This document shows positions 16,711 to 24,876 of a DNA stretch of 38,203 bases, in pieces (positions within the stretch are counted from its first letter, which is position 1; the number at the start of each line of letters is the position of its first letter). Both the position numbers and the translations under genes were made by a program. The notes beneath the pieces are model-generated. The model was not told where the DNA came from. It was given only the letters and a program-made list of their open reading frames with translations, and did not search any database. The DNA is taken from the NCBI GenBank assembly GCA_013003215.1, contig JABDKD010000125.1, positions 1 through 38,203 on the forward strand. Direction: 5' to 3'. The DNA comes from Pyrinomonadaceae bacterium (GTDB taxonomy: Bacteria; Acidobacteriota; Blastocatellia; Pyrinomonadales; Pyrinomonadaceae).

Positions 16711-16743
16711 AAAACAAAAAAGGAAGCGCCAATTGACGCTTCC
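16711..16743 (-). terminator. Intrinsic terminator after the PA-IL-like gene
   Basis: On the minus strand GGAAGCG (16743-16737) and CGCTTCC (16728-16722) form a perfect 7-bp stem around an 8-nt loop, followed by a T-rich run (16721-16711). It lies 25 nt after the stop codon of the gene at 16768. Confidence 0.85.
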
Positions 16744-16767
16744 CCTCAGTCGTTTCAGATATGTCAA

Positions 16768-17562
16768 TCAGCTTCCGATTCTTGGATCGATTTCTACTGT
16801 TACTTCGAATGACCCTGTATTGTCATCCAGTACACCTTCATTCACGCCAAGGAAAAGGGCACCGTCTCGTTCGGCGACAAATTCTATGCTGTCGCCGATA
16901 TGGATAAAGTCATTGTTGTCGTCGCCAATAACGGCTATGAGGCTTCCGGTAGGTTTGTCGCCTATCAGCTTGTTCGCGTCTGGAAGCGTCGAGATTCCCT
17001 TTGGCCCGGAGTACCTTCCGTTCCCCAGCGAGATACGACCTGAACCGTTGATTCGGATCCGCTGTCCCTTACGCACAACCCATCCTGCGTTTGTCCAACC
17101 GTTAGCTGTGTTGTCTGCCAATACCTTCACACGAATCTGTATTGGCTTAATGGCGTTGGTGTTCGAAGACACTTTTTCGGTCGGAGGTGCACTTTTGACA
17201 ACAGTCGTATTTGACTGCGGATTCGGTGTCTTCGAGCCGACAGTAATGATTGTCGAGTCGCCTTTAGTCTGGGTTGTGTAATTCGGGGGAGAATTCTCAC
17301 TCGTGTTGTTCGAGGCATTCATTGGAACCGGCTTTGAATCAAACTCGATCGACTCGATTTCATCCGCAAAGAAACGCATCTGTCTTTGGCGTTCTCCGGA
17401 ACCTATCAAAATAATGAACTGACCATTGGTAAAACTAAGAATCTTGCCTTTAATGGTGCTTCCGTCCTTCAGCTTGATAACGTCAGCGAATGCGAATACT
17501 GAAAAGAGGGCGATCAGTGCTGTAGCGGCCAGGACTCTGGCGAATTTGGTATGAAACGACAT
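16768..17562 (-). CDS. Exported protein with a C-terminal PA-IL (LecA)-like domain
   Basis: 264 residues. Residues 1-26 are a signal peptide ending AFA. Residues about 27-75 are a small beta-rich module beginning VIKLKDGSTIKGKILSF, which resembles an SH3-like or Sm-like barrel. A Ser/Thr/Asn-rich linker (about 80-140) leads to a C-terminal domain of about 120 residues whose order (VKVLADNTANGW, VVRKGQRIRINGSG, LIGDKPTGSLIAVIG, LFLGVNEG, DDNTGSFEVTV) matches the PA-IL galactose-binding lectin fold. Whether sugar binding is kept cannot be told from motifs; the C-terminal DDNTGSF loop resembles the lectin calcium/sugar loop. It has its own terminator and a putative leader hairpin. Confidence 0.72.
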   Translation of the reverse strand: MSFHTKFARVLAATALIALFSVFAFADVIKLKDGSTIKGKILSFTNGQFIILIGSGERQRQMRFFADEIESIEFDSKPVPMNASNNTSENSPPNYTTQTKGDSTIITVGSKTPNPQSNTTVVKSAPPTEKVSSNTNAIKPIQIRVKVLADNTANGWTNAGWVVRKGQRIRINGSGRISLGNGRYSGPKGISTLPDANKLIGDKPTGSLIAVIGDDNNDFIHIGDSIEFVAERDGALFLGVNEGVLDDNTGSFEVTVEIDPRIGS

Positions 17563-17624
17563 ATTTCCTCCGAAAAGAACAACCGGAATGGTTTTACTGG
17601 ACTAGTTAAGGAGCTGCGGAATGC

Positions 17625-17700
17625 GGCATCTTAATGTAGATGCCAAAACAAAACTGGTGCGTTGCTTTTGTGATAAACACGCTTTAAGACCCTAATTATA
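17625..17700 (-). promoter_or_regulatory. Putative promoter and leader hairpin of the PA-IL-like gene
   Basis: On the minus strand TATAAT occurs at 17700-17695, about 130 nt upstream of the ATG at 17562. The leader would contain a perfect inverted repeat GGCATCT-N6-AGATGCC (17625-17644) with no following T run, so it is a stem or operator and not a terminator. No good -35 is seen at 17 bp. Confidence 0.35.
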
Positions 17701-17751
17701 CACATTCGTTGTCAATTGTTAAACAAACACATGAGGTTTTGAAACGCACGA

Positions 17752-18693
17752 TCACCTATAAAGGGACGTGCGAATCCACGCCGGCTCGGATGGCTCTTCT
17801 TTCATTTCAAGACCTTTTGCGAGCATCCACCTGTGTATCCAGGAAAGACCACGCCGGGACGTGACCTCCGGAAGGCCGTATGCCTTATCTTCAAGTGCGG
17901 TGTCTAGAGTAACGAAGCGGTAACCGCGTTTTCGGAATACCGTCGCAAGCCTGTCAAAATGGTCGGCATTGAGTGCATTTGCATGTAGCAGCAGGACCTG
18001 AGGGACTTCATAACCCAGGAACTCGCGGGAGATGTTTTCAAAATGCTTTGTAACTTGTTCCATATAGACCAGATACGCTGCTACGATCTTTTCCTGCATT
18101 TCCCGGTCTGAACGGTTCTTCGCTTCAGAATACCTGACCGCGAAAAGATACTCATTACTGTCGATCGTTACGGGCGCGACGGAGTATTGCCTTTGTTTCA
18201 AGAGCTCAGAGAGCTTTCTGCGGTATTCGTCGGTAGGTCCTGTTCGAAGCTGTGTGTGCCGAAAATAGCGGAGCGTCTTGCCGTGTTTCTCGAGAAGCTT
18301 GCGTGTTACGGTTTCTCCTTTAATCAGGTCTATCTTGTAATCTTCAACGCTTGAGGAGTTGATCGGAATGTGGGAAAAAGTGTGGTTGCCAAGATCGTGA
18401 CCTTGCTCGAGCCATTGGTCCAAAAGGTCCGTCCGCTCATCGATTTCGTTGAGATAGAAAAGCTTGCCTTCGTTTACGAAGCCGGTGGCGGTGATCTTTG
18501 CAGCTCGAAGCTTTGCGAGCAGGTCCCTGTTCACCTCTTTAGCTTCCGCTAGGGATTCTGCCCGTCCGGTCATCGGTAAATCGTCAAAAGTAACTGCCAT
18601 GGTCCGGTTTTGCGCTTTGACCGCAAAAACGAATATAACGACAAAAGAAACAAGGAATAGAAACGATTTCAACTGCTGAAACTTATATGTCAT
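17752..18693 (-). CDS. Exported polysaccharide deacetylase (CE4 family)
   Basis: 313 residues with a signal peptide or membrane anchor at 8-27 (ending VKAQ). The NodB-type core has motif 1 TFDD (35-38), motif 2 NHTFSH (103-108) with the two metal-binding histidines, and a later FRHTQLRTGP that takes the place of the RxPxG motif but is altered. A C-terminal motif near LLLHANAL provides the HAN histidine. Such enzymes remove acetyl groups from peptidoglycan, chitin or exopolysaccharide; the substrate cannot be read from the sequence. It is divergent from the kinase gene at 18783 across 89 bp. Confidence 0.87.
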   Translation of the reverse strand: MTYKFQQLKSFLFLVSFVVIFVFAVKAQNRTMAVTFDDLPMTGRAESLAEAKEVNRDLLAKLRAAKITATGFVNEGKLFYLNEIDERTDLLDQWLEQGHDLGNHTFSHIPINSSSVEDYKIDLIKGETVTRKLLEKHGKTLRYFRHTQLRTGPTDEYRRKLSELLKQRQYSVAPVTIDSNEYLFAVRYSEAKNRSDREMQEKIVAAYLVYMEQVTKHFENISREFLGYEVPQVLLLHANALNADHFDRLATVFRKRGYRFVTLDTALEDKAYGLPEVTSRRGLSWIHRWMLAKGLEMKEEPSEPAWIRTSLYR

Positions 18694-18782
18694 ATTGAAC
18701 GCCCGGGTATACAGTTTATCTAACGATTTGGATCTTCAGAAGGTTGCGAAAAGGGAGTAGCTGTTTCCTTGTTAGTTGAGAT

Positions 18783-19820
18783 ATGAGTGAGACAAGAAAG
18801 ATCAGGAAAGGTGAGGAAATTGAAATTGGTCCGCTTCGAGAATTTCTCGAACGGGAATTGGGCAGCACTGTTAATGAAGTTGAAATCAGGCAGTTTCCGG
18901 CGGGGAGTTCCAATCTTACTTATCTTGTAGAGTTTAACGGAAAGGAATTTGTCTTGCGACGGCCTCCATTCGGAAACCGTGTTGCGACAGCCCACGACAT
19001 GTCCAGGGAGTTCCGCGTCCTAACGGCATTGAACGGCGTTTACGCGCCCGCGCCGAAGCCGCTGCTTTTTTGTGATGATCCGTCTGTAATCGGATCTGAT
19101 TTTTACCTGATGGAGAGACGCGACGGCGTTGTCGTCCGCGGAGATTGGCCATTCAAAACAGAACCTGATCCAAAGAAAGTGGTTGCAGGCTTTGTACGAA
19201 ATCTCGCGGATCTTCACGCCATTGATACAGGTAGCGAGGCGCTGGGTGGTCTTGGAAAGCCCGATGGATACGCCGAACGGCAGGTTGTGGGCTGGAGTGA
19301 ACGGTACAGAAAGGCCCGGACGGACGAATGGCCGGATATCGAAAACGTAATCGGGTGGTTAAACGAGCGGATTCCGGATGATGACGGTTCGTCCGTTGTA
19401 CATAACGACTACAAGTTCGACAACGTGGTTCTAGACCCGGAGAACCCGGCACGCTTGGTTGCAGTACTCGATTGGGAAATGGCGACGATAGGTTCGCCTC
19501 TGATGGATCTTGGAACAACACTTGGATACTGGATGTCGCCTGTATCGGGAGATGAGTTAATGTCGATGCCTTTTAATCCAAGGGTGCTTATGGAATCGGT
19601 CTCTCGTGAGGAGATTGCCGAATTGTATGCGGAGTTCTCCGGACGGGACGTTTCAAATATCAGCTACTATTATGTGTTCGGGACATTTAAGATCGCGGTG
19701 ATCGCGCAGCAGATCTATTATCGGTATGCAAAAGGGAAGACCAAGGATCGGCGCTTCGCTCAGTTCAACCGATTTGTAGGGGCGCTCGGACGTATCGCAA
19801 AGAAAGCGACAGCGGATTGA
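18783..19820 (+). CDS. ACAD10/11-type kinase (APH-fold phosphotransferase)
   Basis: 345 residues with an aminoglycoside-phosphotransferase fold. The N-terminal lobe has FPAGSSNLTYLVEF and the ATP-binding Lys/Arg strand EFVLRRPP. The catalytic loop is HNDYKFDNVVL (about 205-213) and the metal Asp is in LDWEMATIG (about 229). Residues along PKPLLFCDDPSVIGSDFYLMER are close to the kinase half of mammalian ACAD11, as I recall it. In mammals that kinase phosphorylates 4-hydroxyacyl-CoA for elimination by the dehydrogenase half. An ACAD11-type dehydrogenase is encoded 7 kb away at 26598. Antibiotic resistance is not implied. The gene ends directly against a heptamer array. Confidence 0.85.
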   Translation: MSETRKIRKGEEIEIGPLREFLERELGSTVNEVEIRQFPAGSSNLTYLVEFNGKEFVLRRPPFGNRVATAHDMSREFRVLTALNGVYAPAPKPLLFCDDPSVIGSDFYLMERRDGVVVRGDWPFKTEPDPKKVVAGFVRNLADLHAIDTGSEALGGLGKPDGYAERQVVGWSERYRKARTDEWPDIENVIGWLNERIPDDDGSSVVHNDYKFDNVVLDPENPARLVAVLDWEMATIGSPLMDLGTTLGYWMSPVSGDELMSMPFNPRVLMESVSREEIAELYAEFSGRDVSNISYYYVFGTFKIAVIAQQIYYRYAKGKTKDRRFAQFNRFVGALGRIAKKATAD

Positions 19821-20045
19821 ATGGACAATGGAGAATGAGAATCGAATGGACATTGGGAATCAAATGGATAATGGAAAATGGACAATTGATAATGATTTCA
19901 ATTAAAAGCGAACTCTCACTGATCAATCAACACAAATTCTGAACCATTATTCCCAGGCTACACTGAATTCTGAGCAATACTGGTCCGACTTGCTTATCCC
20001 GTAATTGTCCATTTTCCATTTTTCATTTCATTGCCGTTGCCAATT
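19821..20045. repeat. ATGGACA heptamer arrays between the kinase gene and ino1
   Basis: The array begins at the base after the stop codon: ATGGACA, ATGGAGA, then with two 4-bp interruptions ATGGACA (about 19846), ATGGATA, ATGGAAA, ATGGACA and ATTGATA (19864-19891). A reverse-complement array follows at 20005-20025 (TTGTCCA, TTTTCCA, TTTTTCA) and decays through about 20045. The middle (19895-20000) shows no recognisable feature. ino1 starts at 20079 without a strong Shine-Dalgarno. Confidence 0.83.
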
Positions 20046-20078
20046 TTGCACTATCCCTTGATATGATTAGCGTTAACG

Positions 20079-21242
20079 ATGAAAAGTAAACTTGGAGTCG
20101 CCATCGTCGGAATCGGCGGGGCTGTCGGGACGACAATGGTCTCCGGCATAGAACTACTAAAACAAGGACTCATAGATACATGCGGGCTTCCTCTTGCGGG
20201 TCTCGATTCCGATCTTATAGGCTATTCGGAGATCGAGTTCGCCGGTTGGGACCTCAATCCGGCGACTCTTGCAGAGGCTGCGGTTTCTCACGATGTGCTT
20301 TCTTTAAAACAGTTTGCCGCTGTCGAGGAAGCACTGGCTTCCGTGGTGCCCTGGAGGGCGGTCGGTAACACCTCTTTTCTTTCGAATATCGAGGGTGAAA
20401 ACTTCGACGGTGGCATGGATCACCGCGACGCGATCGCACAGATCAGAAGTCATCTTGCGGGTTTTCATGAAAGAACTGCAGAAGTTGTTGTGATCAACCT
20501 GGCATCTACCGAGAAGCTTACAGAGCTCTCGATTCCAGAATTCGGCTCGACTGAAGCATTCGAGGCGGCTCTCGATGAAAACTCACCGGCTGTCTCGCCC
20601 GCGATGCTTTATGCATACGCGGCGATCTGTGAAGGAATTCCATACGGCAATTTCACCCCGTCGATAGCAGCTGATATTCCGGCTCTGATGCGATTAGCTG
20701 AAACTAAGGGAGTACCGATTGCCGGAAAGGACGGTAAGACGGGACAGACTTTTATCAAGACTGTGCTGGCACCGGCTTTGCGGTCCAGAGCGCTCAGGGT
20801 AGATGGCTGGTACTCGACAAATATCCTCGGCAATCGAGACGGCCTCGCTCTTTCCAACGAAGACTCTCTTGCCTCAAAAGTAAAAACAAAGCATTCGGTC
20901 TTGCGCACAATACTTGGGTATGACGTCGAAGACCACATCGTTGACATCAGGTACTACAAGCCGCGTGGGGACGACAAAGAAGCCTGGGACAGCATAGACT
21001 TTTCTGGGTTTCTGGGGCAGTCGATGCAGCTCAAAGTGAATTTCCTATGCAAGGATTCGATACTCGCGGCGCCGCTGGCAATTGAGATCGCAAGGTGTCT
21101 GGAGTTTGCGAAAAGACGCGGAGAGGGCGGAGTCCAGGAGCAGCTGTCCGTTTTCTTTAAGCTGCCGATGACAAAAGCCGGTGAACCCGAACACGCGTTT
21201 CATAGACAGGAAGCGATGTTGCGCTCGTGGTTGGAGGCGTAA
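20079..21242 (+). CDS. ino1: Inositol-1-phosphate (myo-inositol-3-phosphate) synthase
   Basis: A 387-residue NAD-dependent synthase that converts glucose 6-phosphate to inositol phosphate. Residues 5-22 form the NAD-binding loop VAIVGIGGAVGTTMVSG. Further family signatures are VVVINLASTEK, a GIPYGNFTPS segment, IPIAGKDGKTGQT, and SVLRTILGYDVEDH with the active-site lysines. Its length matches the shorter prokaryotic type. It is flanked on both sides by heptamer-array elements. The likely use (phosphatidylinositol, mycothiol-like thiol, or compatible solute) cannot be decided here. Confidence 0.95.
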   Translation: MKSKLGVAIVGIGGAVGTTMVSGIELLKQGLIDTCGLPLAGLDSDLIGYSEIEFAGWDLNPATLAEAAVSHDVLSLKQFAAVEEALASVVPWRAVGNTSFLSNIEGENFDGGMDHRDAIAQIRSHLAGFHERTAEVVVINLASTEKLTELSIPEFGSTEAFEAALDENSPAVSPAMLYAYAAICEGIPYGNFTPSIAADIPALMRLAETKGVPIAGKDGKTGQTFIKTVLAPALRSRALRVDGWYSTNILGNRDGLALSNEDSLASKVKTKHSVLRTILGYDVEDHIVDIRYYKPRGDDKEAWDSIDFSGFLGQSMQLKVNFLCKDSILAAPLAIEIARCLEFAKRRGEGGVQEQLSVFFKLPMTKAGEPEHAFHRQEAMLRSWLEA

Positions 21243-21384
21243 ATGGACAATTGACAATGGACAATGGACAATTCGTTCAAAGTTTAAAGTTCAAACTTCA
21301 ATGTCCGGGAACCGGAATATCAGCAGGATAGAAAGTGGGTATAGTAGCGGATTATTCTTTGTCCATTGTCCATTGTCCATTTAA
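21243..21384. repeat. Heptamer hairpin element filling the gap between ino1 and rarA
   Basis: The 142-bp gap has three parts. ATGGACA, ATTGACA, ATGGACA, ATGGACA at 21243-21270 starts at the first base after the stop codon. A second period-7 set GTTCAAA, GTTTAAA, GTTCAAA, CTTCAAT runs at 21275-21302. At 21359-21379 there are three TTGTCCA units, the reverse complement of the first array, ending 5 nt before the rarA ATG. The first and third parts can form a stem of about 25 bp that reaches the rarA start. Confidence 0.9.
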
Positions 21385-22521
21385 ATGAACGAGCCTCTAG
21401 CAAATAGAATAAGACCCACATCTCTCGAAGGTTATGTGGGTCAAAAACACCTGGTTGGGGAGGGAAAACCTCTCAGGAAAGCAATCGAAAACGGACATGT
21501 ACTCTCCTTTGTTTTATGGGGTCCGCCGGGTGTCGGTAAAACAACTCTCGCGCGTATCTATTCAAATGCTATAAACGCGGATCTTCATGAACTTTCCGCC
21601 GTTTCAGCAGGGAAGCCGGACATCAGAAAGATCATCGAAACTCCGGTTTCGGACGACCGGCCTCGGGTTCTCTTTCTGGATGAGATCCATCGATTCAATA
21701 AGGCCCAGCAGGACTTCCTTCTTCCATATGTCGAAAGCGGGGAACTTGTCCTGATCGGAGCGACTACCGAAAACCCCAGTTTTGAGGTCATCTCACCATT
21801 GCTGTCCCGACTTCGGGTATTTGTTCTCGAAGAATTAAATGAAGAAGAAATGGCAGAGATCATCGGCCGTACCGGTTTTGAGATCGACAATGCTTCTCGG
21901 GAATGGATGATTTCGATGGCGAACGGCGACGCGAGACAGGCAATCACGATGCTCGAAAACACGAATGAGCTCTACTCAGAGATAAACGTCGCAAATCTCA
22001 CGAACGCGCTACAGTCAAAGTTCCTCAGATACGACAAGAGAGGCGAAGAGCACTACAACACGATTAGTGCGTTTATCAAGTCGATGCGGGCAAGCAAACC
22101 TGACGCGGCGATGTATTACATGGCCCGGATGATCGACGCCGGGGAAGACCCGAAGTTTATCGCCAGGCGAATGGTGATATTCGCTTCTGAAGATATCGGG
22201 CTTGCCCAGCCAACGGCGCTTGTCGTGGCGAATGCCGTGTTCCGTGCGGTTGAAACAATTGGTCTACCTGAAGCCGCCATCAATCTCGCGCACGGTGTCG
22301 CGTATCTCTCGAACGCAAAAAAGGACCGCAGTGCGTACAACGCCTACAAGGAAGCGATGAATGACGTAAAGCGTCACGGTAACCTTCCTGTTCCTATGGA
22401 GATACGAAACGCTCCGACGGAGCTTATGAAGCGGGTTGGGTATGGGAAAAAGAGCACATCGGATGACAACGATTCGTTGCTTCCGGATGAACTGAAGGAC
22501 CGGAAGTACCTTCGGGACTGA
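21385..22521 (+). CDS. rarA: Replication-associated recombination protein A (RarA/MgsA), AAA+ ATPase
   Basis: 378 residues, a clamp-loader-like AAA+ ATPase acting at stalled replication forks. Walker [10 protein letters not shown] is at about 46-54, Walker [16 protein letters not shown] at about 96-110, sensor 1 [11 protein letters not shown], an arginine finger in LLSRLRVF. The C-terminal RarA-specific part has [30 protein letters not shown] and [16 protein letters not shown]. It is somewhat shorter than the E. coli protein. No Shine-Dalgarno is visible; the 21 bp before the ATG are the TTGTCCA array plus TTTAA, so initiation may depend on the hairpin state or be leaderless. Confidence 0.95.
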   Translation: MNEPLANRIRPTSLEGYVGQKHLVGEGKPLRKAIENGHVLSFVLWGPPGVGKTTLARIYSNAINADLHELSAVSAGKPDIRKIIETPVSDDRPRVLFLDEIHRFNKAQQDFLLPYVESGELVLIGATTENPSFEVISPLLSRLRVFVLEELNEEEMAEIIGRTGFEIDNASREWMISMANGDARQAITMLENTNELYSEINVANLTNALQSKFLRYDKRGEEHYNTISAFIKSMRASKPDAAMYYMARMIDAGEDPKFIARRMVIFASEDIGLAQPTALVVANAVFRAVETIGLPEAAINLAHGVAYLSNAKKDRSAYNAYKEAMNDVKRHGNLPVPMEIRNAPTELMKRVGYGKKSTSDDNDSLLPDELKDRKYLRD

Positions 22522-22535
22522 GACTGATCAGAATC

Positions 22536-22608
22536 GCCGGCGGTAGCCGGCTGCAACACTTTTTCGCTATCTCGTTTTCGCTTCGCTCATGGCGGGCAGG
22601 ATGCCCGC
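22536..22608. repeat. REP-like palindrome pair after rarA
   Basis: Two GC-rich palindromes: GCCGGC-GGTA-GCCGGC (22536-22551) and the perfect GCGGGCA-GGA-TGCCCGC (22592-22608). The first is followed after 8 nt by TTTTT (22560-22564) and may act as a weak terminator for rarA. On the minus strand the second reads GGAGCGCGGGCATCC, a form that I recall from intergenic palindromes of soil bacteria. Short open frames here are spurious. Confidence 0.7.
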
Positions 22609-22661
22609 GCTCCATTTTCGGTGCTCATTCATCACATGGCGAATTGGGAAACCAAAACGCG

Positions 22662-22696
22662 AGTTTTCAGTTCTCAGTCTTCAGTCTTAAGTCTCG
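22662..22696 (-). repeat. Heptamer array overlapping the stop codon of the TPR gene
   Basis: Period-7 units AGTTTTC, AGTTCTC, AGTCTTC, AGTCTTA and AGTCTCG on the + strand. The stop codon of the TPR gene (22674-22676) lies inside the array, so the units encode its last residues (RLKTED) and provide its TGA. Confidence 0.78.
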
Positions 22697-23582
22697 CCAT
22701 CTCCGCTTCCGATGCGATATACCCAAAACTCGACCACTGCGTTCCGCTCAATACCCTTTCGAAAAAAACCTTCGCCTCTTTCTTGTTTCCATTGATCAGT
22801 GCCCAGTTTCCGAGTCCGTAGGTCACGCTCGCATTCGAAAGCGCATCTCCCTTGGCGCCGGCCAGTTCGGCTGTTGTCTTGTCGCCTTTGTAGAGTTTCA
22901 ACAGGTCGAAATAGCTATCGTTTTCGATGATGTCGAGATCATCCTCAATCAGGTCGAGCATTTCAGAGGCGGCTTCTTCCTTGCCCAATCTTCGCAGCGT
23001 CACATAGAGCCAATTTGCCGTCGCCACAAACATATCGGGGTTCTTTGATACGTAGAGGCATGATCGATAGGCTGTCAGGGCTTTTTCGAAATCGCCCTTT
23101 AGATAATGTGCAAGCCCGAGGTGATACCACGTATTCGATTGTAGGGTCGAAGTAGGGATATTTAGTGCATTTGGCAGACCGTCCGGTTCGACCTGGTCCG
23201 GTTTTCCTTTGAACAGCTCGGCGGCTTTTTCAAAGTCCTTTATCGCGTCGTCAAAACAGCGAATAGAGATATAGCGGTGGCCGCGGTGGCGGTAAAAACG
23301 CGCATCTTCCGGGTGCTTCCTGATCCCGTTCGTATAGATCTCGATCGCCTTCTTGTATTCGCCAAGGTAGGCTGTGCGCCTTCCGACCCAGATCATCGCC
23401 TCAGCGTTTTCCGGATTGAATCGAAACCTGGACTCCGCCGCGGCTTTCTTCGCCAGGAAGGTCGCACGGGTCTTGATATCGAGTTTTGGTTTTACGACTT
23501 TTGCGTTTGTCGCGCACTCGGACGCTGTTACATCTGCAGCAAATAGAAAAACGGCCGCGACAATCAATATCTTGATTCTCAT
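22674..23582 (-). CDS. Exported TPR-repeat protein
   Basis: 302 residues from the ATG at 23582, with a signal peptide ending about ATA/TAS after residue 18; a TTG start six codons earlier is possible. TPR-like helices: AEAMIWVGRRTAYLGEYKKAIEIYTNGI, ARFYRHRGHRYISIRCFDDAIKDFEKA, NTWYHLGLAHYLKGDFEKALTAYRSCL and LYVTLRRLGKEEAASEMLDLI. TPRs are protein-binding scaffolds; the partner is unknown. It is the third gene of a minus-strand group with the one-TM protein and the Band-7 lipoprotein. The C-terminus is written by a heptamer array. Confidence 0.85.
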   Translation of the reverse strand: MRIKILIVAAVFLFAADVTASECATNAKVVKPKLDIKTRATFLAKKAAAESRFRFNPENAEAMIWVGRRTAYLGEYKKAIEIYTNGIRKHPEDARFYRHRGHRYISIRCFDDAIKDFEKAAELFKGKPDQVEPDGLPNALNIPTSTLQSNTWYHLGLAHYLKGDFEKALTAYRSCLYVSKNPDMFVATANWLYVTLRRLGKEEAASEMLDLIEDDLDIIENDSYFDLLKLYKGDKTTAELAGAKGDALSNASVTYGLGNWALINGNKKEAKVFFERVLSGTQWSSFGYIASEAEMARLKTED

Positions 23583-23621
23583 AGCCGTTGATCTTATCAA
23601 GGAACCCGCTTTCTTGGGAAC

Positions 23622-23837
23622 CTATTTCTTGTCGCGACTTCCTAATTCATCCATCGCCTTGGCCGATTCCATAAACTCTTCCTTGGCCTCACGGATCTGC
23701 CGTTTACGGTCGGCTTGTTTTTCGAGCCTCCAGCGGCGTGTCGTATCCCGCCAGTAAACGACAAGATATGAACCACCGATAAACACGACGGTGGAAATTA
23801 CCAGTAAAAGAAGTACAAGTACGACAATTCGTCCCAT
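23622..23837 (-). CDS. Small single-TM protein, unknown function
   Basis: 71 residues. Residues 3-29 are one transmembrane helix (VVLVLLLLVISTVVFIGG), followed by a strongly charged, Arg/Lys/Glu-rich helix (about 30-65) that is probably a cytoplasmic coiled coil. It starts one base after the stop of the Band-7 gene and ends 39 nt before the TPR gene, so it belongs to that operon. I do not recognise a family. Confidence 0.7.
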   Translation of the reverse strand: MGRIVVLVLLLLVISTVVFIGGSYLVVYWRDTTRRWRLEKQADRKRQIREAKEEFMESAKAMDELGSRDKK

Positions 23838-23838
23838 T

Positions 23839-24639
23839 CTATTTCACCTGAATCATCGGCGAGGCGTTACTGCCGAGAACAAGCGTTCCCTGGTGCTTGG
23901 ACCATGCCTGTGCCTCCTGAATGCGAAGTTTCTGCAATTCGATCGCGTACATCTTCGGGTTCTCAAAGGTCTGCGCCTCGATCTTAAGCCTCTCGATACG
24001 GGTTTCAGCCGCCTTCTTAAGTGCTTCTTCCTCTTCCTGCTTTTTCTTGGCCGCAACAACCCGGCTGCCCGCAACCTCGATACCGTCGTCGATAAAGTCG
24101 GGCTTTCCGACGACCACTGATTCGATTCTCGCGTTCAGCTGGTTGTTGAAGATGATTTTCAGGTCCTTCAGGGCTTCCTGCTGGATCCCCTGCTGGCTGA
24201 TCAACAGTTCATACGCGTCAAACTTGGCCGTGTTCTTTCGAGTAATGTCTTCGATCCGGCTTTTGATGACCGGAGTCCTGCGGTTTTTCCGCTCATCTTC
24301 TGTCAATCCGAACTTCTTTACATAAGCGATGACATTAGCCTTGTCACCGGGAATCGAATAAGTAATGGAAATTGGAAGGGTTAGTCCCGCGTTGTCCTTG
24401 CTTGAAGCGGATACCTTGAATGTCTCGGTCTTGGCGCGAAGATTTACCTCGTAGTAGTCATCTCTCCAGTGCCAGCCATATGCGTCTTCATAAACACCGC
24501 CATCGGAAGTTGCGACTACATCGACAGCCTCTCCGTAGATTGTTTTTACTTCCACGGTTCCTTCCGCCGGCTGCCGCCACGAACAGCCCGCCGAAACGGC
24601 GATCAATGCGATTACTGTGATCAAAATTATATTTCTCAT
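23839..24639 (-). CDS. SPFH/Band-7 (prohibitin-like) lipoprotein
   Basis: 266 residues. A signal peptide ends in VSAGC (Cys19), a plausible though not ideal lipobox, so the protein is probably lipid-anchored and not held by the usual N-terminal helix. Residues about 25-190 are an SPFH domain with a VEVKTIYGEA strand and FIDDGIEVAGSRVVAAKKK, leading to a Glu/Lys/Ala-rich coiled coil (about 190-245) as in prohibitins and HflK/C. SPFH proteins form oligomeric membrane scaffolds. AAGGAG lies 7 nt before the ATG. It is first in a three-gene operon. Confidence 0.83.
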   Translation of the reverse strand: MRNIILITVIALIAVSAGCSWRQPAEGTVEVKTIYGEAVDVVATSDGGVYEDAYGWHWRDDYYEVNLRAKTETFKVSASSKDNAGLTLPISITYSIPGDKANVIAYVKKFGLTEDERKNRRTPVIKSRIEDITRKNTAKFDAYELLISQQGIQQEALKDLKIIFNNQLNARIESVVVGKPDFIDDGIEVAGSRVVAAKKKQEEEEALKKAAETRIERLKIEAQTFENPKMYAIELQKLRIQEAQAWSKHQGTLVLGSNASPMIQVK

Positions 24640-24684
24640 ATTTTAGCTCCTTACAACAATACTAACCGATAGCTCATTTGCGAA

Positions 24685-24720
24685 ACCGCCAAGTGGCGGT
24701 CCGGTGCTTCATCGGGACCG
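24685..24720. promoter_or_regulatory. Two mutually exclusive hairpins in the gap between the Band-7 and pgi genes
   Basis: ACCGCCA-AG-TGGCGGT (24685-24700) and CGGTCC-N12-GGACCG (24697-24720) share 24697-24700, so only one can form at a time. They lie in the 219-237 bp gap between divergent genes, nearer the Band-7 gene. No T run follows on either strand. No clear promoter or other feature was found in the rest of the gap. Confidence 0.35.
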
Positions 24721-24876
24721 TGACTCGAGTTATAACGCGGTTTAGATAGTTTTCGACATGTCACTAGTTTATACGAATTTTAAGTTCCCGGGTTCCAGAA
24801 ATCGGTTCATTTCGGTCTCGTTTTTCCTGCATTCTACAGTCAGAATTCGAGACTTCCTGTGATAGATTGTTGGCAT

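Noticed and set aside
18783..19820. Aminoglycoside resistance gene.
   Set aside because: The APH fold is present but the sequence follows the ACAD10/11 kinase type, which acts on acyl-CoA-related substrates.
20767..20782. A second sigma-54-like match (TGGCAC-N5-TTGC) on the + strand.
   Set aside because: It is in the middle of the ino1 coding sequence with no gene start nearby. It shows that such matches can occur by chance.
22424..22615. A minus-strand open frame of 63 codons after rarA.
   Set aside because: It runs over the REP-like palindromes and the 3' end of rarA and has no ribosome binding site, so it is a repeat-derived frame.
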